From positions 1 through 6,918 of the forward strand of contig MFGS01000131.1 of assembly GCA_001778355.1 (NCBI GenBank): a stretch of DNA of 6,918 nt, given 5' to 3'. Shown here piece after piece: positions 1 to 5,109 of the stretch. The notes under the pieces were generated by a model. It was not told the DNA's origin. It saw nothing but the letters and a program-made list of their open reading frames with translations, and searched no databases. A program made the translations under genes and the position numbers. This stretch comes from Candidatus Firestonebacteria bacterium RIFOXYA2_FULL_40_8. GTDB lineage: Bacteria > Oederibacteriota > D2-FULL-39-29. The stretch's first letter is position 1, and each line of letters opens with the position of its first letter.

Positions 1-684
1 AAAGAAGTTGCGGCGGAAGCTGCGGAAAAGAAAGCAATGCAGGTTGAAACGTTGGCAATAAATACCCTGCCGGGTGAAAGTGCGAAAGCCGGAATGGGAA
101 ATGAGTCCGTAAAAGAGGATATGCCTGATGTTGTTCCTTCTTTGTCTGAAACAGCTCCAAAAATCGGGGATACCGTAAGTACCAGGGAACATCTGGACAG
201 TATAGGCACTGATCTGAATAAGATATTTGCGGAGAATAAAGGCGCTATTGAAGAGACCACAAAATTGGCGAAAGACATCTCCATTACCGATATAAAGAAA
301 GAAAAAAATGTCGGAGTTGATGATAAGGCCAACGAAGTTGCGATCCGGCTTTCCGAGGGCGCTATTAACTTTGATTATAATAAAGCGGAGGTTAAATCGC
401 TGTATTTTAAACTTCTTAACAAGATAGCAAAGTATATTGCGTTAAATCCTGACAGTAAGATAAGGGTGGAAGGGCATACATGCTATGTCGGTTCAGCCGA
501 TTACAATAAGGTGCTTTCCAAAAAAAGAGCGGAAGCTGTAGTGGATTATTTTATCAAACACGGGCATTTACACGAGGGAAGTTTTGCGGTGGCAGGTGTG
601 GGTAAAGACAAGCCTATTGCTCCCAATGAAACCGAAGAAGGGCGTTCAAAAAACAGAAGGGTGGAGATAATAATTGGAAAATAA
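1..684 (+). CDS. OmpA-family peptidoglycan-binding protein, 3' part of gene (5' end outside window)
   Basis: The reading frame is open from the first base, so the gene starts upstream of the window. The ATG at 37 is probably internal, because the preceding codons (KEVAAEAAEKKA) continue the same charged, Ala/Glu/Lys-rich, coiled-coil-like stretch. The visible 227 residues comprise a low-complexity linker of about 110 residues and a C-terminal OmpA/MotB/Pal domain. Domain hallmarks are FDYNKAEV (from about base 370), the VEGHT-x-x-x-GS-x-x-YN-x-x-LS-x-x-RA core (467-534), and the closing N-x-T-x-x-GR-x-x-NRRVEI. Such domains bind diaminopimelate in peptidoglycan and tether the outer membrane or a periplasmic complex to the wall. 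The usual Asp after HT is Cys here (codon 481-483), while the partner Arg of the RA pair is kept. The N-terminal module is not visible, so it could be a lipoprotein, a beta-barrel or a repeat-rich envelope protein. It overlaps or abuts rsmA and is probably cotranscribed with it. Confidence 0.9.
   Translation, partial: KEVAAEAAEKKAMQVETLAINTLPGESAKAGMGNESVKEDMPDVVPSLSETAPKIGDTVSTREHLDSIGTDLNKIFAENKGAIEETTKLAKDISITDIKKEKNVGVDDKANEVAIRLSEGAINFDYNKAEVKSLYFKLLNKIAKYIALNPDSKIRVEGHTCYVGSADYNKVLSKKRAEAVVDYFIKHGHLHEGSFAVAGVGKDKPIAPNETEEGRSKNRRVEIIIGK
660..676 (+). promoter_or_regulatory. Ribosome binding site and TTG start deciding the rsmA start
   Basis: GGTGGAG at 660-666 contains GGAG (663-666), followed by a 7-base spacer and TTG at 674. 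The alternative ATG at 689 is preceded only by an A-rich stretch with a weak GGA at 676-678. The TTG start is therefore favoured and gives an 11-base overlap with the end of the OmpA-like gene. The ATG would instead leave a 4-base gap and shorten RsmA by five non-conserved residues. Confidence 0.6.
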
Positions 685-1483
685 AAGCATGCCAAAAGAA
701 GCGGGTCACAGACCCCGTAAAAGGTTCGGACAGAATTTCTTGACGGATCCGGGGCTTAGGGAGTTCATAGTCAACTCGGCGTATATTGTTAAGACTGATA
801 CAGTACTGGAGATCGGACCTGGCAGAGGCGAGCTTACCGGTATCATCGCAGTGAGGTGTCCCGTAATAGCCGTGGAAATAGATAGGGATTTGGTAAAACT
901 CTTAAAGGCCAGATTTGAAGGCAATAATAACGTTGAAATAATAGAAGGTGATATTCTTTCCTTTGACCTGAAAGCACTTTCTGTGAAAAAATTCAAAGTA
1001 ATAGGTAATGTGCCGTATTATATTACGACTCCGATAATATTCAAGCTTCTGGAAAACAAGGATAGAGTAGAAACGGCGGTGCTTACGATACAAAAAGAGG
1101 TCGCAGAGCGGCTGGCGGCCGTACCGGGGAGTAAAGAGTACGGGGTTCTAACCGTAATGGTTGGAATGTTTGCAGATGTGAAAATATTAAAAATAATACG
1201 TGCCGCTGCTTTTTATCCCGCCCCGCAGGTGGATTCTGCCGTGATAAGTATTAAACCGCTGGAATTTACACGGACTCCGGTAAAGGATCCTCTTAATTTT
1301 GAAAAACTCGTAAAGACCGCTTTTCAGCAAAGAAGAAAGAATATCAGAAATGCCCTGCTCCGTTTCGGGATAGAAAAAGAAGAGGTAAAAAAAGTGCTTC
1401 TGGCAAACGGTATTAATGAAAATGCAAGACCTGAGGATATTTCTATAGAAGAGTTTGCGAAACTTTCAGATGCCTTGCCCTAA
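674..1483 (+). CDS. rsmA: 16S rRNA (adenine1518-N6/adenine1519-N6)-dimethyltransferase RsmA/KsgA
   Basis: RsmA dimethylates the two adjacent adenines in the helix 45 loop of 16S rRNA, using S-adenosylmethionine, late in 30S assembly in the cytoplasm. The 269-residue product matches the family length and has the motifs in order. These are KRFGQNFLTD at 17-26, SAM-binding motif I LEIGPGRGELT at 45-55, the acidic ribose-binding VEID at 67-70, EGDIL at 91-95, and the catalytic NVPYY at 112-116 (family N-L/I-P-Y). They are followed by QKEVAERL at 140-147, the FYPAPQVDSAV segment at 180-190 and FQQRRKNIRNAL at 217-228. No key residue is missing. The start is assigned to TTG because of the GGAG seven bases upstream. 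The gene follows the OmpA-like gene without a gap, suggesting cotranscription and translational coupling. Its stop codon overlaps the stop of the convergent PBP gene, and I see no intrinsic terminator just beyond it. Confidence 0.97.
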   Translation: MENKSMPKEAGHRPRKRFGQNFLTDPGLREFIVNSAYIVKTDTVLEIGPGRGELTGIIAVRCPVIAVEIDRDLVKLLKARFEGNNNVEIIEGDILSFDLKALSVKKFKVIGNVPYYITTPIIFKLLENKDRVETAVLTIQKEVAERLAAVPGSKEYGVLTVMVGMFADVKILKIIRAAAFYPAPQVDSAVISIKPLEFTRTPVKDPLNFEKLVKTAFQQRRKNIRNALLRFGIEKEEVKKVLLANGINENARPEDISIEEFAKLSDALP

Positions 1484-3537
1484 TTTCCTTCTGCGCCAAA
1501 TCCTTCATGCTTATTGCATTTTGCTGTTGGCTCCGTACCTGTGATAAAAACTTCATCCAGCCATTTTTTGCATTTATTTGTCCAGAGGAGTCCCGAATCA
1601 GGATCTATTCTTACGGTGACAATACTTGCCGGCTTTACAAACGGCTCTGGTGGTTTTTCCTTGTAAACTTCTTTCATAAAAGCCGCCCACATTGGAACCG
1701 GGGTGTTTGAACTGCTTATCCATTTACCGAGAGATCTCCTGTCATCAAAACCGACCCAGCCTCCGGCTACGAGATCTGAGGTATAGCCGACAAACCAGAC
1801 ATCGGATTGATTGTCCGTAGTTCCTGTTTTTCCCGCACAGCTAAAGGTAATGCCGTCGGCTCTGATCCTTGTTGCCGTACCTTCGTTGACCACACTTTCC
1901 ATCATAGAGGTGAGGATGTAAGCGGCTTCTGGTCTTAAAACATCCTGAATATGCGGTTGGTTATCTTCCAGTACTTTACCCATACTGTCTTTAACCGTAA
2001 GAATGGAAATGGGATCGACTTTTACGCCAAAACTCGGGAAAGTTGAGTAGGCCGATACAAGTTCCATCAGTGTAACCTCTGAAGTACCGAAAGCGAGTGA
2101 AAGATTCTTATGGATCTGGCTTTTTATACCCATCTTGTTGGAATAGGAAGCTACGGAGGAGGCCCCTACTTTCATAAGGAGCTTAAGAGTGACCACATTG
2201 CGTGACATTGTGAGCGCTTTCCTTAAAGTGGTCGGACCAAAAAACTTTTTTTCATAATTTTCCGGTTTCCATACCTGTCCTTCATTACCGTCGCTTAAAG
2301 GCATAGGCGCGTCTACTATTATATCCGCGGCGGTAAAACCATTGTCTATCGCGGTGGTATATATGAAAGGTTTAAATGACGAACCGGGCTGTCTTTTGGA
2401 TTGAGTGGCTCTGTTGAACTGAGATTCGGAGAAATCCCGTCCGCCTACGAGTGCTTTTATATAACCGGTTTTCGGGTCTATGGCAATGAAAGAGGCCTGG
2501 ATAGGAATATTTTTACGGAATTCAGCTTCATAGATACTTTCCACCGGTATTCCGTTTTCGAGCGCTATTTTCTTTTCTGCTTCCGCGAGCGTCGCGGCGA
2601 CCGCCTTTTGCGCAAAGTCCTGCAGTTTCATATCCAGTGAGGTGTATACGGAAAGCCCGCCTTTATAGATAACATTGGCTCCGTACGTTTCTTCCAACTT
2701 CTGCCTGACATGTTCGACAAAATAAGGCGCGTTTTTTTGTTCTATCTTATGCACCGCTATTGGCGTGTGCTTTGCCGCGTCCGCTTCGAGCTTGGTTATA
2801 AGTTTTTTCTTAAGCAGACGGTCCAAAATCCGGTTACGCCTTAGTTCCGCTTTTTTTAAATTATTGTAGGGCGAATATTTGTTGGGTGCTCTGGGTAAAC
2901 CCGCAAGGAGCGCGCATTCAGGCAGGCTAAGTTCTTCCACATGTTTTCCGAAATATGTTCTCGCCGCTGTTTCCACGCCGTACGCTCCCGAGCCCATATT
3001 GACCTGGTTCAAATACATCTCCAAGATCTCGTCTTTTGTATAACGGTATTCAATCTTAAAGGAAAGCATCACTTCCCGTATCTTTCTTGAAAAGGTCCTG
3101 TCCTGTGTAAGAAAAAGATTCTTGGCCAGCTGCTGGGTTATCGTACTGCCGCCCTGTTCGACTCTTCCGTGTGTGAGATTAACGAGGAAAGCTCTCAGGA
3201 TAGAAAGAGGGGATATTCCGAGATGGGAGTAAAATCCGTCGTCCTCAATTACAAGTATGGTCTTTTTAAGCTTCTCCGGAATACGCGACAGCGGTACAAG
3301 CGTTCTTTGCTCCACAAAAAGCTGCGCAATAAGTTCGCCGTTTTGATCAAAGATTTTGCTGGCAAGAGAAGGCCTGTAATTTTCCAGTTCCGAAAGGGGC
3401 GGAAGGTCATAGTAAAAGGCAATCATAAGTCCGGAAAACCAGCCGAGGAACACCGTAGCACATACTGCAAAGACTTGTCTAAAGCGTTTAGTCTTTGAAT
3501 ATTCTAATATTTGCACCCAGATAGCTTTATAATCCAT
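1480..3537 (-). CDS. mrcA: Bifunctional class A penicillin-binding protein (PBP1A family)
   Basis: This enzyme polymerises lipid II into glycan strands (GT51 glycosyltransferase) and cross-links the peptides (transpeptidase) at the outer face of the inner membrane. The 685-residue product has a short cytoplasmic tail (1-20) and one membrane anchor (about 22-43). The GT51 domain carries EDDGFYSH with catalytic Glu98, GGSTITQQLAKN at 129-140, RKIRE with Glu155, and YTKDEILEMYLN followed by GAYGVETAARTYFGK. After a short linker comes the transpeptidase domain: GSSFKP with nucleophile Ser386 and Lys389, SRN at 445-447, and KTGTT at 570-574. The C-terminal tail has the ITGTEP and CNKH features seen in PBP1A-type proteins. 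All catalytic residues are present. It is shorter than E. coli PBP1a (850 residues), so the inserted region between domains is small. The symbol is by family; ponA or mrcA are equivalent choices. The ATG at 3537 is the only start that keeps the anchor and tail, and it lacks a Shine-Dalgarno. Confidence 0.97.
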   Translation of the reverse strand: MDYKAIWVQILEYSKTKRFRQVFAVCATVFLGWFSGLMIAFYYDLPPLSELENYRPSLASKIFDQNGELIAQLFVEQRTLVPLSRIPEKLKKTILVIEDDGFYSHLGISPLSILRAFLVNLTHGRVEQGGSTITQQLAKNLFLTQDRTFSRKIREVMLSFKIEYRYTKDEILEMYLNQVNMGSGAYGVETAARTYFGKHVEELSLPECALLAGLPRAPNKYSPYNNLKKAELRRNRILDRLLKKKLITKLEADAAKHTPIAVHKIEQKNAPYFVEHVRQKLEETYGANVIYKGGLSVYTSLDMKLQDFAQKAVAATLAEAEKKIALENGIPVESIYEAEFRKNIPIQASFIAIDPKTGYIKALVGGRDFSESQFNRATQSKRQPGSSFKPFIYTTAIDNGFTAADIIVDAPMPLSDGNEGQVWKPENYEKKFFGPTTLRKALTMSRNVVTLKLLMKVGASSVASYSNKMGIKSQIHKNLSLAFGTSEVTLMELVSAYSTFPSFGVKVDPISILTVKDSMGKVLEDNQPHIQDVLRPEAAYILTSMMESVVNEGTATRIRADGITFSCAGKTGTTDNQSDVWFVGYTSDLVAGGWVGFDDRRSLGKWISSSNTPVPMWAAFMKEVYKEKPPEPFVKPASIVTVRIDPDSGLLWTNKCKKWLDEVFITGTEPTAKCNKHEGFGAEGN

Positions 3538-3545
3538 AAATGATT

Positions 3546-3574
3546 ATTTTACGTTAAAATGCTTGTATTGTAAA
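3546..3574 (-). promoter_or_regulatory. Predicted sigma70-type promoter for the PBP1A gene, giving a nearly leaderless mRNA
   Basis: Reading the minus strand, TTTACA (3574-3569), a 17-base spacer and TAAAAT (3551-3546) form a promoter with one mismatch in each box relative to TTGACA/TATAAT. The expected start site is about 3538-3540, zero to two bases before the ATG at 3537. That fits the absence of any purine-rich ribosome binding site before this ATG. On the plus strand an AACAT-N4-ATGTT dyad (3573-3586) touches the outer edge of the -35 box and could be an operator. Confidence 0.5.
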
Positions 3575-3617
3575 CATGTAAATGTTCATATAGAAGCAGA
3601 GGTTTGTTCCTGTGCTA

Positions 3618-3646
3618 TTGACAAAGCAGGTATTGTTTGCTACAAT
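3618..3646 (+). promoter_or_regulatory. Predicted strong sigma70-type promoter for the rpsU-dnaG operon
   Basis: A perfect -35 box TTGACA (3618-3623), an ideal 17-base spacer and TACAAT (3641-3646, one mismatch) make this the best promoter match noticed in the window. The predicted start site is near 3652-3654, which leaves a leader of roughly 140 bases before rpsU. An ATTGT-N5-ACAAT dyad (3632-3646) includes most of the -10 box and might be a binding site. Confidence 0.7.
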
Positions 3647-3652
3647 GCAACT

Positions 3653-3675
3653 GTCCACTTGACGTGGACTTTTTT
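3653..3675 (+). promoter_or_regulatory. Terminator-shaped hairpin at the predicted start site of the rpsU transcript
   Basis: GTCCAC (3653-3658), loop TTGAC and GTGGAC (3664-3669) form a perfect 6-base-pair stem followed directly by six T residues (3670-3675). This is the shape of a small intrinsic terminator. It begins exactly where the promoter at 3618-3646 should start transcription, so it cannot act as a normal terminator for that transcript. It could be a 5'-end stabilising hairpin, an operator dyad, or a terminator stopping rightward antisense transcription coming out of the PBP gene. The structure is seen; the role is inference. Confidence 0.5.
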
Positions 3676-3776
3676 CATTTGTTTTCTCTCTATCAGTAAG
3701 TTAACTAAAGCACATTCGGAACAAAAACATGCTTGTTTATTGTCTAATAACTAAATGATAACAAAAATCTAATAAA

Positions 3777-3789
3777 AGAAAGGGTGATC
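3777..3789 (+). promoter_or_regulatory. Extended Shine-Dalgarno of rpsU
   Basis: AGAAAGGGTGATC matches the complement of the typical bacterial 16S rRNA 3' end (AGAAAGGAGGTGATC) except for a missing AG. In the downstream register GGTGATC (3783-3789) gives seven consecutive pairs and places the last G of the Shine-Dalgarno core nine bases before the GTG at 3794. This settles the GTG as the rpsU start. The 16S sequence of this organism is not in the window, so the comparison uses the general bacterial consensus. Confidence 0.7.
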
Positions 3790-3793
3790 TCAA

Positions 3794-3988
3794 GTGGTAG
3801 AAGTAATTGTGAAATCCGATGAATCTTTTGAATCGGCGCTGAAAAGGTTTAAAAGGAAATGCCAGATGGAAGGCATCCTTACCGAAATCAGAAAAAGAGA
3901 GTTTTATGAAAAGCCGAGCGAAAGAAGGAAAAAGAAAGAAGAAGCTGCAGCGAGGAAGTTAAGAAAAAGACTCGAGAAGATGGACTAA
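3794..3988 (+). CDS. rpsU: 30S ribosomal protein bS21
   Basis: bS21 is a small, very basic protein of the 30S platform, near the 3' end of 16S rRNA and the mRNA exit, and takes part in translation initiation. The 64-residue product has the family pattern: V-x-V at the N-terminus, then ESFESALKRFKRKCQ (about 10-24), GILTEIRKREFYEKPSERRKKK (27-48), and a Lys/Arg-rich C-terminal helix. The length is typical. It starts with GTG behind an unusually extended ribosome binding site. It is the first gene of an rpsU-to-dnaG operon, as in the classical macromolecular-synthesis operon, with a leader of about 140 bases from the predicted promoter. The next gene's ribosome binding site overlaps its stop codon (TAAGGAG, 3986-3992), so translation of the two is probably coupled. 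Confidence 0.96.
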   Translation: MVEVIVKSDESFESALKRFKRKCQMEGILTEIRKREFYEKPSERRKKKEEAAARKLRKRLEKMD

Positions 3989-3997
3989 GGAGTTGGC

Positions 3998-4441
3998 ATG
4001 GGTTTGAAAGAAAAGCTTGATGAAGATCTTAAGCTTGCAATGAAAGCCAAAGATGAGCTTAAGCTTTCCACCGTGAGGCTTCTTAAGAACGCGGTTAACA
4101 ACGCTGAGCTTGCTAAGAAAAAAACCTTTACGGATGATGAAATTATCGCTGTTATTCAATCAGCTATTAAACAGCGTAAGGATTCTATCGAGCAGTACAG
4201 TAAAGGCGGAAGGGCGGAGCTTGCCGCGCAGGAAGAAAATGAAATGAAAATACTGCAGGCGTATCTTCCGGCACAGCTTAGCGAAGAGGAAGTGAGAAAA
4301 CTCGTTTTAGACGTCATAAAAGAAACGGGTGCCGCCTCTGTTAAAGAAATGGGTAAAGTAATGGGAAAGCTCATGCCCCTTGTTAAAGGCAAAGCCGACA
4401 ACTCACTTGTCAGTTCAGTCGTAAAAGAACACCTTAAATAA
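3998..4441 (+). CDS. yqeY: GatB/YqeY domain-containing protein
   Basis: This is a stand-alone YqeY protein, related to the tail domain of the GatB subunit of the Glu-tRNA(Gln)/Asp-tRNA(Asn) amidotransferase. The family's tRNA-related role is inferred from that similarity and is not proven. The 147 residues are full length. Recognisable stretches are LSTVRLLKNAVNNAEL (23-38), KQRKDSIEQYSKGGRAEL (58-75), the ILQAYLPAQLSEEE segment (85-98), and MGKVMGKLMPLVKGKAD (118-134), which correspond to the helical N-terminal half and the C-terminal GatB-like tail. TAAGGAG at 3986-3992 gives a good ribosome binding site five bases before the ATG. YqeY is often found next to rpsU and dnaG in bacteria, and the 9-base and 3-base gaps to its neighbours indicate one operon. 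Confidence 0.95.
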   Translation: MGLKEKLDEDLKLAMKAKDELKLSTVRLLKNAVNNAELAKKKTFTDDEIIAVIQSAIKQRKDSIEQYSKGGRAELAAQEENEMKILQAYLPAQLSEEEVRKLVLDVIKETGAASVKEMGKVMGKLMPLVKGKADNSLVSSVVKEHLK

Positions 4442-4444
4442 CCT

Positions 4445-5002
4445 ATGAAGGTATTAGGTTATGATTTTTTTTGCAGACCTGCGCGTTTAGTGGCAAAAGA
4501 ACTTCTTGGCAAAATCTTCGTCAGAAAACTTCGCGGTAAAACATTTATGGGCCGCGTTGTCGAGACTGAAGCCTATCTCGGGTCAAAAGACCCTGCCAGC
4601 CACGCATGTAAAGGATTGACAAAAAGAAACAGTGTCATGTTCGGTAAGCCCGGAGTTTCCTACATCTATCTTTGTTACGGTTTTCATTATATGATGAATG
4701 TTGTAACGGAAAAAGAAGGTGTGGCAGGGGCTGTACTGCTTCGAGGTGTTGAACCTCTTAAAGGTCTGGGTAACAAAGCAACAAATGGTCCCGGTAAAAT
4801 AGCCGGGGCTTTTAAACTGGGAAAGAAGGATAACCGGCTTCTACTTGCAAAAAAGAACGGCTTGTATTTCGCGGAAGACGGGTATAAGAGTTTTAAAATA
4901 GTAAAAACCGGAAGGATCGGTATAAAACAGGGGCAGGATCTGCCCCTGAGGTATTATATAGAAGGAAGTAAATACGTCTCTAAGTTAAAAAGCAATTACT
5001 AA
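4445..5002 (+). CDS. mpg: 3-methyladenine DNA glycosylase (AAG/MPG family)
   Basis: This is a monofunctional base-excision repair glycosylase that flips out and removes alkylated or deaminated purines such as 3-methyladenine and hypoxanthine. The 185-residue product covers the whole domain. GRVVETEAYLG (36-46) carries the catalytic Glu42 and Tyr44, equivalent to human AAG Glu125 and Tyr127. His53 matches human His136, Tyr75 in VSYIYLCYG matches Tyr159, and Asn85 in MMNVV matches Asn169. VLLRGVEP (97-104), NGPGKI (114-119) and the closing RIGI-x-x-G-x-x-LPLRYYIEGS complete the pattern. It starts three bases after the yqeY stop with no clear ribosome binding site, so it probably relies on ribosomes finishing yqeY. 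A repair glycosylase inside an rpsU-dnaG operon is not the textbook arrangement. Its stop codon lies at the edge of the palindrome that follows. Confidence 0.95.
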   Translation: MKVLGYDFFCRPARLVAKELLGKIFVRKLRGKTFMGRVVETEAYLGSKDPASHACKGLTKRNSVMFGKPGVSYIYLCYGFHYMMNVVTEKEGVAGAVLLRGVEPLKGLGNKATNGPGKIAGAFKLGKKDNRLLLAKKNGLYFAEDGYKSFKIVKTGRIGIKQGQDLPLRYYIEGSKYVSKLKSNY

Positions 5003-5003
5003 G

Positions 5004-5091
5004 TACTAATGACTATTGACAATTTAAGGTAGCTGTACACAGCATATATAATAATCCTCCTTAAATCGTCATTAGTCAATAGTCATTAGTA
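5004..5091. repeat. Large imperfect palindrome built on a GTCATTAGT-type motif (REP/MITE-like)
   Basis: TACTAATGACTATTGAC (5004-5020) is the exact reverse complement of 5075-5091, giving 17 base pairs. After a 7-base bulge (5068-5074) and one mismatch, ATTTAAGG (5022-5029) pairs with CCTTAAAT (5059-5066). The 29-base centre (5030-5058) holds a small GCTG/CAGC hairpin (5032-5043) and a TATAAT hexamer (5047-5052). The right arm also contains a tandem 14-base repeat (5068-5081 and 5082-5095, 12 of 14 identical). It fills nearly the whole mpg to Nif3-like gap. There is no T-run after the stem, so it is not a classical terminator. It may be a dispersed mobile repeat, an mRNA processing or stabilising structure, or both. 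AATTA occurs on both sides (4994-4998 and 5091-5095) and could be a target duplication, though this is weak evidence. Confidence 0.75.
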
Positions 5092-5104
5092 ATTAAGAAG
5101 GGGG
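5056..5104 (+). promoter_or_regulatory. Ribosome binding site of the Nif3-like gene and a segment able to mask it
   Basis: AAGGGGG at 5098-5104, five bases before the ATG at 5110, is the ribosome binding site. CCTCCTT at 5056-5062 can pair with all seven of its bases in RNA (six Watson-Crick pairs and one G-U). Part of the same segment (5059-5062) belongs to the inner stem of the palindrome, so the two pairings exclude each other. The complementarity is visible; the regulatory function is inferred. Confidence 0.4.
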
Positions 5105-5109
5105 TTTTT

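Noticed and set aside
706..1093. Minus-strand open frames inside rsmA
   Set aside because: They are shadows of a clear, full-length rsmA and their translations match no recognisable domain.
1383..1411. Possible leftward terminator for the PBP1A gene inside rsmA (GCCAGAAGCAC then a T-run on the minus strand)
   Set aside because: The stem would be only about three base pairs, and the T-run reflects Lys-rich codons of rsmA on the other strand.
3720..3738. AT-rich hairpins in the rpsU leader (AACAA/TTGTT, AAACA/TGTTT)
   Set aside because: Five-base, nearly all A-T stems in an AT-rich leader are expected by chance and match no riboswitch I recognise.
3563..3754. 63-codon open frame on the plus strand in the PBP1A-rpsU intergenic region
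   Set aside because: It starts at a TTG with no ribosome binding site, its composition is unlike a known family, and it runs across the rpsU promoter and hairpin. More likely non-coding control DNA.
4028..4066. Repeated CTTAAGCTT in the 5' part of yqeY
   Set aside because: The two copies encode the ordinary Leu-Lys-Leu pattern of a conserved YqeY helix and need no other explanation.
5016..5052. TTGACA (5016-5021) and TATAAT (5047-5052) as an internal promoter for the Nif3-like gene and dnaG
   Set aside because: Both hexamers are perfect but the spacer is 25 bases, far from 17. With correct spacing the -35 would be TTAAGG. A weak promoter from the -10 alone is possible but not supported enough to list.
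5013..5063. Minus-strand AAGGAGGA followed by a 10-codon mini-frame (ATG at 5045) inside the palindrome
   Set aside because: The good Shine-Dalgarno-like match is the complement of the CCTCCTT segment. The frame is tiny, stops inside the repeat and encodes nothing recognisable. It could be a relic of a mobile element but cannot be supported as a gene.
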